The translations under genes were made by a program, and so were the position numbers. From Ottelia alismoides (Eukaryota; Streptophyta; Magnoliopsida; Alismatales; Hydrocharitaceae): a DNA stretch of 64,000 nucleotides. Location: assembly GCA_037367405.1 (NCBI GenBank), contig JAZKJV010009336.1, positions 496,001-560,000 on the forward strand, written 5' to 3'. Shown in pieces: positions 12,560-24,438 of the stretch. Each line of letters begins with the position of its first letter. Within the stretch, counting starts at the first letter, position 1. The notes beneath the pieces were generated by a model that was not told where the DNA came from, made no database searches, and saw nothing but the letters and a program-made list of their open reading frames with translations.

Positions 12560-13911
12560 AAGTGTTGCTTCTCTCTAGTATGTCAATATTGTAAACTATC
12601 TTGTTTTTCTGAAAAAGTTCCACAAGATTGGACAAGAGTAAAGAAGGACGTATTTTTTTATGACATTTATTTCTATCAGTAGGAAGATCCATACCTTTTC
12701 AGGGAAGGTGCGGATTGCATTCATTGTCGGTGCATTCCTTAGAAGGAGTACACCAGTGTCCTCGAGAACTGTCATAAGCTCGAATCTTGAGGACACCATT
12801 CTGGAAGCCGAATGACAATGGAAGTATTGCAGTATAGACTTTGGTGACATACACTATTCAAGAATGTTTTATCCTATGTGAAAGTCTACACCGACTGTCA
12901 GAAAATGGGAGGATCCCTCAATTCCAAAGATTCGATGCCCCTCAAATTCATTCAAATATCATGTGTTTTTGCTACTTGGGGCATTAGCTTTATGGACGCA
13001 TTTCCTAACAGTCAAGGATATGAATACGTTCTGCTTGCCATTGATTATGTGAATCGTTGGGTGGAGGCTATTCCTGCCCGATCCACTGGTCGTACTTTTT
13101 GTCGCTTTCTAGAGGACAACATTATTTTGCGATTCAAGATCCGAAAGAATTTGATTTCTGATGGGGGTAGCCATTTTGTTAACAAAGAAGTCAGAAAACT
13201 TGTGAAGGAGTATGATATCGATCATCGTACTGCATCTCCTTACCACCCACGATCAAATGTCTTGGTCGAGTTATCGAATAAGGAGATCAAGACAATCTTA
13301 TATAAACTTGTTAGGTCAGATAGGAAGAGCTGGTCTTAATTGCCTGACTCAGTTTTATGGGTTTATCGAACCCTCTACAAGTCTCCATTAAAAATGTCTC
13401 CCTATCTTTTGGTTTATGGATAGTCATACCATCTGCTAGTGGAATTAATTCACAAATCTCTATGGGAAGTAAACATATGCAAAAGGTGGTCAGAACTCGA
13501 AGACTAATCTGAATAGACTCCTAAAATTCAGAGACTCCGCATATGATAACAGCCTTATCTATAAAGAAAAAGTCAAACGTTGGCATGACAAGCATATCAG
13601 CGAAAGACTTTTGAACTTGGACATAAGGTGTGGTTACTCGATGTGAAGTGAAGATATTATTGGGAAAACTTAAAAGTAAATAAGCAGGGCCCTTTATCGT
13701 GAAGACTGTATGTGATAATGGAAGCATTCTCATATCTGAATTGTCATCTGATACACAACTATTTGTAGTCAACGGACAGCTGTTGAAGTTGTATTTAGAG
13801 CATGATACATTCATGTTCGTTGTTGATTCAATCAATGTGATTTTCAATGAAGATCTCACAACTGCAGCATCATACGATTCATATAATACATCGAAAAATA
13901 TTTTTTATTAA
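12560..13911 (+). pseudogene. Integrase region of Athila-type pol (broken)
   Basis: The core is readable at 12,878-13,339: G-I-S-F-M-D-A-F-P-N (first Asp), Y-V-L-L-A-I-D-Y-V-N-R-W-V-E-A, I-S-D-G-G-S-H-F-V-N (second Asp), and Y-H-P-R-S-N-V-L-V-E-L-S-N (catalytic Glu). That completes a DDE set. Downstream, P-F-I-V-K-T-V and V-N-G-Q-L-L-K-L-Y-L-E (13,690-13,800) match the C-terminal GPF.V..V...VNGQRLK.Y module of Athila integrases. Stops at 13,338 and later, and a degraded zinc-binding N-terminus before 12,870, show it is dead. Confidence 0.8.
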
Positions 13912-15200
13912 TTCTTCTTTTCTTCTTTTCATTTAAATTTTCAATTCGTTCATTCTTCCAAAGTTTCATTCATCCCATTCATATGTGCTATACATAGGAT
14001 TTACTTTATCCTATATATAGGGGGGTGAATGTATTCGAGGTATTCTTCATTTATTCTCTCGCTTGTCTCTCAAGTTGTTGACATTCTAATTATACTTTGG
14101 GATATTTCATCCTAAGTATATGGGGGACACGCCAAATCGCTAATTATTCCGTACATCCCACTCCTCGATCATCCCCACTTTATTTACAGGCTGGTATACC
14201 CAGGATTAGTTGATCCTAAATATAGGGAGGATGATCGACTTCTCATTCTTTTAGTCTTTGTAGAGGCTTTTCTATACTTAGTATGAGTTATTTCTTCCTT
14301 TATTGCTCTTTGATCGCTATGAGGACATAGTTCGAGCTAAGTATAAGGGCGTTGTATATATAGCATATACGTCAGTTATAACTCGTACTTTCGTATTTTT
14401 AATAAATATGGTTAATATACCATAGTGGGTAAGGGTATACAATAAATCAATTGTAAAGAATACACTATAAATATGTATATAAAATTTTCAAAATTATTTG
14501 CAAAATTTTGTTTGAAACTATTTTGCAAAATAATTTTGAAAATGGTTGTAAAATACCTTGAAAGATATTTTGAAAACCTTTGAAAATTTCTTTGTAAAAT
14601 ATTTTCAAACTAGTTTGAAAAATAAGCTCCTTGAAAAAAGTTTGTAAAAATGATTTGTAAAAACATTTCTGAAAAATCTTTGTAAAATTTTTTGCAAATA
14701 AGTTTTCAAAATCATTGACAAATGTTTACAAAAATGTTTTCAGTTTAATTCGAAAATCCTATAAATAATATCCTCATAAAATTCTTCAAATAAAATATAT
14801 ATACATCTGAGCAAAATCATGTATAAAACATGTATACCTTGTATAAAATTCCTTGTGAATATACTAACTTTTTTTTTCAAAAATTCTCTAAAAATTTGCA
14901 AAATTCTATCAATATATGAAATATGTACATATGAAAATAAAAATTTAAATACATAATAAAAAATCCTAAAAAATTGAAAAATATTTTCAAAACTCTATAA
15001 AAATTTGTAAAACTTTTAAGAAAACCCCATAAAAAGTTCAAAATTAGAATGCTTTCACAAAAATATTTTATGTGTTGCATTGCATGAGCATTGTTCTGAA
15101 TACTTTTGATAATTAAACAAGTCTAAATAAAATCTGAAGATTAAAGCATGGTCTAGACCTTAATACACTTGATTTTAGAGGAACCTATTAAGGACTGGAA
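13912..15200 (+). other. Non-coding 3' internal region of the Athila-type element
   Basis: After pol a purine-rich word recurs four times in degenerate form: CCTATATATAGGGGGG (about 14,010), CCTAAGTATATGGGGG (about 14,112), CCTAAATATAGGGAGG (about 14,214) and GCTAAGTATAAGGGCG (about 14,336). Similar CTAAGT..GGGGGG tracts are common in this position in Athila/Tat elements and one could serve as a polypurine tract. No env-like frame is seen. From 14,440 to 15,060 the DNA is a low-complexity mix of TTTGAAAA, TTTGCAAA and TTTGTAAA words; the 3' LTR may begin inside it. Confidence 0.5.
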
Positions 15201-18200
15201 TTGGGATACTTCATGTCACTTTAATTTAATTCTTTAGGTTCTATGAGACTGTGTTCATGAGTAAAATACTTGAATAATAGGTAAATATATCCCTATGTAT
15301 ATATTTGTAAAAATTAACACTAATAAATAAGATTGTAAAAATTAATAAAAATACAAATCAAATATTACATAAAATAAGAAACACTTTTTTTTATTTTGAC
15401 TTTTAATTAACAAATTTTTTACTATTTATTATTGAATTAATAAATCTTTTTGTATATTTTTTTTCGTGATTGGTCCACGTGGACCAACCAGATCCCTGCG
15501 ATAGTTGACCTCATGCCTTCCTCCTCTAACTTCTGTCAGAGGTCACGAGTGACCCTTTTCTCCATTTTCCCACTCCTCCACCACTCCATGTCCCTTGAGC
15601 TCTTCACCCTTCTGCAGCTCCCTCAACCTTCTTTCAAGCCTACCTTGTAGATCCCACCAACCGCCTCGCCTTATCACTCAAACCACCTCCAAAGGTCATC
15701 AATCAACTTTGTCTATAAATAGCACCTCTAACCATCTTTTGCCTTTTTGATCCCTCCCAGCCCTTCGTAACCCTAAACATCTTGTTGCTTAAGCTTCTTG
15801 ATGACAGCTGGAAGTTCACGAAGGCGTCGACAAGGAGAAGAAGTGGGTGGAGGAGGCCCACTATCACTTAGATCTTATCTCGAGCAAGGTTCATCCGCTC
15901 CTTGGTTTTCATCAGGTACGAGCTACTAGGTTAGTTATTTTTATTGCATTTTCATTTCTTAGTTTAGTAGTAGAATTATTTTAGCATCCTTTCTAGTTAA
16001 TTAGGGTATTTTAATTAATTCAAAGTTTGTCAGAGATCCAGCTCCGACGATCTACTATGTCGTGAATCAGTATGTCTCCGACCCCCCTTGAGCACCACAT
16101 TTCCTTCCCCTATGCTTCTCCAATGTGTATATCACAATAGATCACCCTGATCCCTTCTAGATCAATGAATCAAGCTCCTCCTCCATCCATCGTCGTAGCA
16201 TCATTACCCTTCTTAGTTCCTTTCGTTGTTCAGCTTTAAAATGGTACGAGGAGATTCGTCTGTGTGCGCTTAATCATTTTGTGCAAGACAAGGCTCCAGA
16301 AGAGCAACTTGGAGCTTGTATTGATGAAAGAACTCAAAGACCATGTGTTGAACAAAGAAGACGTATTCAGGTAGGGATGAGCATTGGGTTGGGCTGGACC
16401 GGCCCAGCCCGAAGCCCATCCCAAAAAGTCCGACCCATCCCAAGCCCAAACAAACATTGGGCCAGGCTTGGGCCTAATTTTTAGGCCTGAAATTTTTTTG
16501 GGTCGGGCTCGGTCTTGGCTTGGCCCAGCCCAACCCGGCCCACGGGCCCGACCCGAAGAGGGCCCGAACCCTTCCCATATCCTACACATATGGAAACTCT
16601 CACCTGTCATGTACACTCTGTTCATGTATCCTATCTTCATACAATGTTTAAAATCAATATAGTCAAGTGTGGGACATATGATTTGATGATCATTGTATTT
16701 CATTTCAGAGTTAATTTTTCTTAATTAGTCTACGTATTAGATTATGGTGATTATTCTTGAATTTTTTATTCTTTATTTTTTCCATTAGAATATTTTCTAT
16801 CATTGAACCTTTACCCAATACGAGCATTATGCCCATTTTTTAACATGTAGTTCCTGGTGCACCTGTTGTTGTTAACTATGTAAACTTGGTTCACTCTTTC
16901 AATTTCCATAACGAGAGACGTTTATGGTATATAAAATTGAGTGGACTTGTATAAAATGAGAAATCATCTCCGGTAGAATTGAGTTTTAGTTGTTTCACAA
17001 GTATTATGGCATATGTTTTAAACAATTTTAGCTCGCCTAACTTGAATTGATATTGACTTTAAATACAAACTCAAAGTTAATAATATATAATGGGTTAAGA
17101 TGGGTCGCCCCGACCCAAGCCCGGCCCATAGGAATTGGGCTGGGCCTGGGCTTGGGCCGAACCAAAAAAAATTGCGGGCCTAGGCCCGGCCCAAGGCCCG
17201 AAGTTTTTAAGTGGGCTTGGGCCCGGGCCCTTCAGGGCCCAACCCAGCCTGGCCCATGCTCATCCCTATATCCAGGCCTCCTTCAATGAGGCCTAGAGCT
17301 CCTGGAGCCATCTTGCAGGTACGGAAGCTTTCCAGGAAGCTGTAGAGACAATCATCAATGAGGAAGAACATCAGAGTTGTAAGAAATAATGATTGAAGTT
17401 CAGGGAAGAACTTGTTCTTCCTTGTTCTTCCTCATCATCTCAGCATCGTTGGATCGAAGCATCGACCATGATCTGATATGGGCTTTTGAAAGCAAGTGAA
17501 GCATTATCTGCTCTCGATTGTCAGATTTAAGTGACCCCACATGGCATGTGCTTAGCCGCAGGATCATGCCTGCACGCGCTAGGCATGCTCTCCCTATATA
17601 ATTTGTGCCACCTCTCTGCCTATTTTTTGTATTAATATTAAGTCCTATAAATGTTTAAAGTGTAATGATTTTAGTGAAAATTACATGTTGGACCTCAAAC
17701 TTTCTGTATATTAGAACCAGGTCTTACCGCCTCACATGTAGCTACACATGAGGCTTGTAAATTTTGCATAGGTGCCCTTTAAGTTTCAGGACATGTTATT
17801 AAATGAAATATATATTTCTAGAAATTGCATTGAGGTCCCTCTGAACTGTGGTTTTTTTTGAATATTTATCTTTATATATTTTTTATTTCTCCAAAAAAGG
17901 AAAATTTTATTTAAGTGCCTGACATATTGCTTGAAGATATATATTTTTTCATGACATTTTAAATAATTATCTATTTATTTAAAATACAAAAATATGCATT
18001 TTATGTTATCTAAATATTAAAACCCATAAGAATTATAAAAACACCTCCAAAATTAGCAAAAAAAATTATATTAGTTATATTAATATTATCTACTACATAT
18101 CCAAAAATCACTAAAATTTACAAAATATAAACCTAAAAATCATGTAACCCTAAAAATATTATAAAAATAAGTAAAAATTATTGAAAAATCTAAAAATACA

Positions 18201-19012
18201 CCTTTCTATTTCTTAATATTCTATATATTATGTACTATATAATAAAAATAGTTTTAAGTTAATTTTGGACTTAATTATATTTATTTAGTCCAAAACTATT
18301 TTGGGTAATTAATCTGTACACTGTCTCGGATATTTTAATACTTTAAAAATAGGCAAAAATTAGCAAAAAAACTATAAAATTACCAAAAATAGAGAAAAAT
18401 ATCAAAACACAAAAATATTTTATTTCCTGTATTTTGAGTGTATTTATGTATAATTAAAAATATAATACCTTATATATACTATGTATTCTATATGTTCCTT
18501 ATATTATCAATAATATCTATATTATTATAAATAAGTATATATTTTATTTTAAAAAAATAAAAAATTAAATTAAAATTTTTCAAAAAAATAAAAAGAATAT
18601 AAAAATTAAAAATATAAAAAATACGAAACAATTTAAAATCTATAAAATTAAATATAATTAATCCCCCACATAAAAAATTAGAAAAAGGCTAAAAGTTCAA
18701 AAATAATTATTATCAGTTAGCATTAATTACTAATTATTAATCTACCTACCGATTTGCTCCCCCGAGTTCGACACTCTTTTGCTTGTCCACTGTACATATT
18801 TTGTAGAGTTAAATAAAATAAATTTCGACTCACATTTTACGTTTATTGCATATATATATATATATATGTAGGTTAATTGTTGTTGATTATCACAGTGATC
18901 GAGTACCGAGTGCTGTCAAGGCAGCTAATACAGCAATTGCCAGATCTGACTTATCGAACGTCGCATGCCCTCTTAGACCGGATGAGGTACCTCAGATTAG
19001 TCGATGTCAACA
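15200..19012 (+). repeat. 3' LTR of the Athila-type element (interrupted)
   Basis: Colinear with the 5' LTR. A TATA box, GTCTATAAATAGC, lies at about 15,711-15,723, followed by a GC-richer leader (15,740-16,370). The end near TCAACA (19,012) is set by alignment to the 5' LTR end. A hAT-like element at 16,372-17,268 interrupts it. The start may be as far left as 14,354. The A/T-rich block 17,900-18,700 matches the same kind of block in the 5' LTR. Confidence 0.6.
16372..17268. mobile_element. hAT-like non-autonomous element with GC-rich subterminal repeats
   Basis: Termini are TAGGGATGAGCAT on the left and the inverse ATGCTCATCCCTA on the right. They are flanked by an 8-bp target duplication, TATTCAGG (16,364-16,371) and TATCCAGG (17,269-17,276), with one mismatch; 8 bp is the hAT signature. 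About 200 bp at each end are packed with GGCCCGGCCC/TTGGGC words; the middle is plain AT-rich DNA. There is no transposase. The apparent proline/glycine-rich open frames on both strands come from these GC-rich words and are not genes. Confidence 0.85.
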
Positions 19013-19185
19013 GTACATACATACATATGTATGTAGATGTGTATGTATGTATGTATGTATGTATGCATGCATGTATGGATGAATGAATGAATGAATGTGC
19101 GTACGTCTAAATGTGACGATGTATGTATGTATGTATGTATGTATGTGTCTGTATGTACGTACGTACGTAGGTACGTACGTATGTA
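19013..19185. repeat. GTAT/GTAC tetranucleotide microsatellite, first block
   Basis: Imperfect (GTAT)n with GTAC and GAAT variants, beginning right at the end of the Athila 3' LTR. Six-frame open stretches here (repeats of M-Y-V-C) are products of the repeat. Confidence 0.9.
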
Positions 19186-19335
19186 CAAAAGCTCTGTTCG
19201 ATTGCCCAAACCCTATTTCCCATCTGGGAAGGTCGAGAAGTGGGATTTTCTTCCTTTCAAGTTTGTTGAGAGCCCGAACCTTCGCTTATTGAAGTGGAAT
19301 ATGGGGGAGGTTACGCACTTGGAACAATGAAAACA
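19186..19335 (+). other. Unexplained 150-bp non-repetitive island between microsatellite blocks
   Basis: GC-normal sequence with an open plus-strand frame (P-S-G-K-V-E-K-W-D-F-L-P-F-K-F and onward). I do not recognise it; the frame is short and may be chance. Confidence 0.3.
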
Positions 19336-19359
19336 TACTTATGTATGGATTTTTTTATG

Positions 19360-19530
19360 TGTGTGTGTATGTATGTATGTATGTATGTATGTATGTATGT
19401 ATGTATGTATGTATGTATGTATATGTGTGTGTGTGTCTGTGCGTAATTACGTATGTGCGTACACATGTACGTATTTATGTATCTGTGTATATCTGCACAT
19501 AGGTACACACATACATATATGCATGCACAC
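19360..19530. repeat. GTAT microsatellite, second block
   Basis: (GTAT)n of about 14 near-perfect units at 19,365-19,421, followed by degenerate TGTG/GTAC/ACAT sequence to about 19,530. Confidence 0.9.
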
Positions 19531-19559
19531 ATTCATTCTGGCTTCTATGATATTACTTT

Positions 19560-20960
19560 TGGTTTTATAAATAACTAATAGATAAATTAACTTACTTAAA
19601 TTATCAATTAATCTGATAGAATAATCGTCATGCTAACTAATTTTAGCAATCAAAAATATTACTCGTAGTTATATAAATAAATTTAAAATGAATTGCACCG
19701 ATACCTTATTAGTTTCATATAATGGATTTAAAATAAATTTTATTTTTATTATATATCATATTTGATAATTAAAGGATTGCAGATTAAGCATATATTACTA
19801 AATTAATCATTGTAAATACAATAAATTGGTAAAATTGTGAATAGTTTGTGGTCAATAACACATATATACTATAATATAAGATAAGAATTTCAAAAGAAAT
19901 CACTAAAATTTACTACTTGAATTAATTTCCATAAGTATAAACCTTAATAAATAAATAAATATAAAAGATATAAAAAGACAATAATAGTAAGATTCTCAAA
20001 TATTGTAAATCTTTACATTCAAGCTATGAGTTTTAATTAAATTTATACAAAGTCGAACCCTATTTTCAACTAAAAGATGCTTAAAAACTATTAGTTTATG
20101 AATAAGTTCTGATATTCAAATAAAAATTAAAACAACTTTTAAAACTTTAATGCATTAATCAAAATTGGAAATATATTGTAGAATAAAAATGTATAGTTTT
20201 TAATTGAATCCACATTCAATCTTTACTTAAAAGTGAAAACCTAATCTTGAAAACATTATAAATACATACGAATTTAATAAAAGCTTAAAATAATTTAAAT
20301 TTTAAATGCAAAACAAAATGAAATGAAAAAGGAATAAAACTTAAGTTAAACTATCGACTGCATCCTTGAAATTGACATGTATATATTCACCATTGTGAGC
20401 CTAATTACGTTATAATCACATGTTAAAATAAAAATTAGTAAACATGAGTATACCTATAGGCTCCCATTCATACTTTAATTGAAATTTGTAATGCTTAATT
20501 GCAAGAAAAAAACGTTGTGCTTATCTAATGCAATTGATATAGAAAAAGATCAATATTGTAAGTGATTTTACGAAATGAGATGTCCAAATCGTGATCATTC
20601 AAAGATGATCTAATTACCATAAGTATCCTTTGAAAACTTCTCATCAAATAGGTCTTTTAAATGCAAAAGAAACAACGATTTTGAAAAGGGTAATACAACC
20701 AGTAGTTTTCCCACGTGTTGTCACTGTTGTAAAATCACTTACAACAGGTGTGATCTTATTTATTGTATACCTACACAAAAATTCCACATGAACGTTCCAC
20801 TAATTCAATTACAAGGATTTCAAATATGTATAAAAATCCTCAAGTGATGCAATAAAAATATGAAGCAGTGTTATACATGCATATATATATGGAGATGATA
20901 TCTTTCAAATGAGACATAGTCCTTCTATTCATAAGGAAGGCCAGCAATCTGAGCAATCTG
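19560..20960. other. AT-rich DNA, nothing recognised
   Basis: No long frames, no terminal repeats found. It may be degraded transposon DNA. Confidence 0.4.
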
Positions 20961-20979
20961 TAATTGATCTTGTGGTTGT

Positions 20980-21135
20980 TATTAATGACATATTAATATT
21001 ATGGGTTTTTATTAGTTGTGTCCCTATGAAATATTGCAATTTCAGTTATGCTCCTCTTTTTGGGAATATCAGTTGTGCCCTCGACTTCTTGCCATTCTAT
21101 CACTCATGCCCCTCCGTTACTTTAATCGTCATCGA
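20980..21135 (+). repeat. Left inverted terminal region of a DNA element split by Copia
   Basis: The segment with AGTTATGCTCCTC...AATATCAGTTGTGCCC...CACTCATGCCCCTCC recurs in inverted orientation at 32,860-33,000 (TTATGCCCCTCCC...AATATCAGTTGTACCCC...CATATGTGCCCCTC). Such pyrimidine-rich readable ends occur in several plant MULE/CACTA-like non-autonomous elements; the superfamily is not settled. Confidence 0.55.
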
Positions 21136-21439
21136 GCTGAACTTAATCATGGTTTTTTCAAACCATGGTATGGTTAAGAGGGGTAGAACCGTCCAAATAC
21201 CCCCCACCCATCTTCCCCCACCTCTTCCTCTTCTTCGGCCCGAATTGCTTCTTCCCTCTTGATCCGTAATGTGGAGGTCGAAGATCGTGAAGGGGTGTGA
21301 CTTGTGGATCTACACCACTGATGACCATGTCAGGAATCAAATCTAGGAGTTCAACCCTGCCATCGGCGCCGACGAAGATCACGTCGAGGTTGACAATGCA
21401 TGCCAGATCTTCAGCGAGAACTGTTTCTGTAATAAGTAC

Positions 21440-21793
21440 AATGAGAACTGACGGAGGGCTAGAGGGTTCGGGTTGGGGAGGAGGGGCAGTCTGTGGAGGA
21501 GGGGCGGAAGGGGGGCTAGAGGGGGCAGGCTGGGGAGGAGGGGGAGAGGAGGAGGTGTGGGGTCGGGATGGGGAGGAGGGGCGGATGGAGGAGTTGGAGG
21601 GGACGGGCTAGGGACAATGGGGCAGAAGGAGGGCTGGACGGGAGGGCTGGAGAGGAGGCGGAGGAGGAGGTGCGGGGGTCAGCTGGGGAGGAGGGGCGGA
21701 AGGAGGGGGCAGGCTGGGGAGGAGGGGCAGAAGGAGGGGCGGGCTAGGGAGGAGGGGGTGGAGGAGGGGCGGGGGTCGGGCTGGGGAGGAGGG
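21440..21793 (+). repeat. G-rich minisatellite, left part
   Basis: Degenerate units around GGGGAGGAGGGGC and GGCTGGGGAGGAGGGG, purine-rich on the plus strand and strongly G-skewed, with dense G-runs able to form quadruplexes. It continues at 32,500-32,815 on the other side of the Copia insertion. Confidence 0.85.
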
Positions 21794-24438
21794 TGAAGGG
21801 TACGGGAAAATCCTTCAAGCGCGTCACGGAAGCGTGATGATCGCATCGTATGCGATCAGGAGCGACTAGTAGCACTAGTCGCTCGATGCAGCGGAAATTA
21901 AAATTTTCTATGTGACGAAACCACATGATCCAAGAATACTTCTCGGATCGTTTCGTCTAAACCACAAACAAGAAATAGGATTACCTCTTGAAGTGTGGTT
22001 GCGATCGAGTCTCTAAACAAAGAGACCTCCTGTCTCAAGTACGATCCAACGGAGGAGACGCTTGCAAGCGCGTGGATGAGACGCGTGCTTCTCGCAATCC
22101 ATGTTGATTATCCAAGCTACGGATCTCCTGATCTCGATAAACGAGATACGGCATCTTCTTCACGAGCAAGGCACGCCGAAGTAGATGGAGATCCATGAGC
22201 AAACGATCGGGCAGCATAACGATGACGTTGCGGCGATGGAGGATCTCTCTAGGGCATCCATGCTGGACGGCCACATGAGAGATAGAGAGAGTGGGCGTGC
22301 ATAGAGAAAGAGAGAGAGAGAGAGCATTCATCTGTTGTATCATGAGAAGATCAATGGATGCCTCTTCTTATATAGGGTTTTGAGAGTCCATAGATCACAA
22401 TCCATGGGATACACATAATCAATGGATGAGATTGATTTGTGTTTCTTTCAATGGCTAAGATGTTGTTGTAAAAATACAACAACTAATGATTTAATTTAAA
22501 TTAATTTTCATTGATAAATCAACAAATTAATTTCAAATCAAATCATCTTTAATAAGAGAAAAGATAATGAAGAGAATAAACCAATCCACTCATAAGAGGG
22601 GACGGCTACTCTTCTCCTCATGGAGAGTTGTAGCCATCCACTCCTCTTTGGTGGACTTGGTCCATCTCTTCAAATTATCATGAGATCTCAATATCTCATG
22701 ATATATATCATCATCTCTTGTTGACAATATTTTCACAAAAATAATTCCAAATTATCTTGTGCAAAATATCAACCATGCCATTGAAATTATGTGAATCTTA
22801 TTCACAACCCAAAACTAAATGTAATTGTATTTTCAATTAATTGTTCAATGTAAATCCAATTCATATTAACAATTAATAAATAAATATAAATCACAATATG
22901 CTCTATCTAATATATTATAAATCACATCTATAATATATATGATCAATATGGATAGTGCTATCCACATTATTCATATCCATGATAATTAAATCACATTTAA
23001 TCATATTGGATCTCCTTCTCTCATGTGCCCAAATAACATGAATCACATTCACATTATTCACATCTTTTGATAATTAAATCACATTTAATTATCTTAGATA
23101 TCTCTCATTATAATATGAATGAAATTCATATTATTAATGATAATTAAATCACATTTAATTATCAATTTTCTCCATGCTTGGATACATATATCAACAATGA
23201 AATTATCCATGAACTCTTTCAAGGTTTATGCGCTTTCTCCGCGGATACTTGAAGATAAGGACAGGGCGATTGTATTGTTCCACGTATAGTGACTTGGATA
23301 TTAAGATCACATCTCAAATCCAGATCTCGGGCCTCACATAGATGCTTGATTAAATCAACACCGCAAATCTAATCTTCTCATCGCATCTAAATCACATTCA
23401 GATCAATGTCCAACATTTGGACCAAGATCAGATTACTTCTCTACTGAGAGGAGTCACTAAAATCCAGACCCGTTTCATCACTCCCTAGGAATGGAAGCGT
23501 CATGGTTATACAATCGTTTATGATCACATCACCCTCAGGTATTCCCAAGACTTGTACATCATGCATACTGGAAGACTCAGAATAAACCCGAAATATTAGA
23601 TCAACTTTATATTGTCTACTTCAGGGTTTTATCAGTAAGTTTCTCATTTGATCATTGGGAGTCGGTATCGATCATATACTTTCCAAAAGCATATATCATA
23701 CCTAGATCTTGATCATATACTTTCCAAAAGTATATATCAAACCTACAAATTCAGTCAAGCTTCCAAAGCGAGACGAACGTGCACGGAATTTGATTCTTCC
23801 CAATATCTCATGAGTGAGCTCATGTCTTCCGGTTCAATAATGAACCTGTATGATCCCTTCGAGAGATCGTATTACTCATATGCCCTTGCATTCACACCAG
23901 CGCGCCAGTGTATAGACCTTGATTAGGTTGTCAACCTATTGGTCTGCCAAATGTACATACTCAGACATATAGTAACACATCTGTCTCCGGTCAGAGGATG
24001 CGTTCCGGTATCGTGACAGCATACGATATAGGACTTTGGTTATCTCGATCTCATTAAGTCAACTCTTTGACCTAACTAATCTGACACCTCCGATTCTTTA
24101 TTCCCATGCAGAGGACCTGCATCAAGAGGTCGTTCAGATATCAACCTATGTGAGAAAGGATTGTCATCTCCTACTCAAGCTGGAGATCATCTCTTAATAA
24201 TCATTTGACGGTACTTGATGAGTCCTCAATCTAACTCTTTAGATATCCATCCAAGCACCAGCTTCTATTATTCAATAATTGAATCAACAATTGTGTGATC
24301 ATCAAGATGGCCATGGTACATAACCCTAATTGTACAGAGGACCTATTATGCAAATTATTTATTCTTCATTTCAGATCAGGGAATGATATTCGCAATAACA
24401 TTTATTGCATAATGGCTCGCCATGGGCTCGCATGTCCA
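21794..24438 (-). repeat. 3' LTR of the minus-strand Copia element
   Basis: 2,645 bp, opening TGAAGGGTACGG and closing GCATGTCCA on the plus strand. A (GA)n tract lies at 22,305-22,322. Open frames at 22,035-22,343 and 23,648-23,926 have counterparts in the other LTR and are not thought to be genes. Confidence 0.9.

Noticed and set aside
16236..16724. Long proline/glycine/arginine-rich open frames on both strands, like collagen or a structural protein
   Set aside because: They lie wholly or mostly in the GGCCC-rich end of the hAT-like element and occur on both strands at once; composition explains them.
18997..19570. Repeated C-M-Y-V and H-T-Y-I proteins
   Set aside because: Direct translations of the GTAT microsatellite.
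22035..22343. A 102-residue minus-strand frame with a near copy at 30,196-30,540
   Set aside because: Both are the same position in the two Copia LTRs; the pairing reflects the LTR duplication, not a gene family.
23648..23926. A 92-residue frame repeated at 31,705-31,983
   Set aside because: Again the two LTR copies; no domain or start context.
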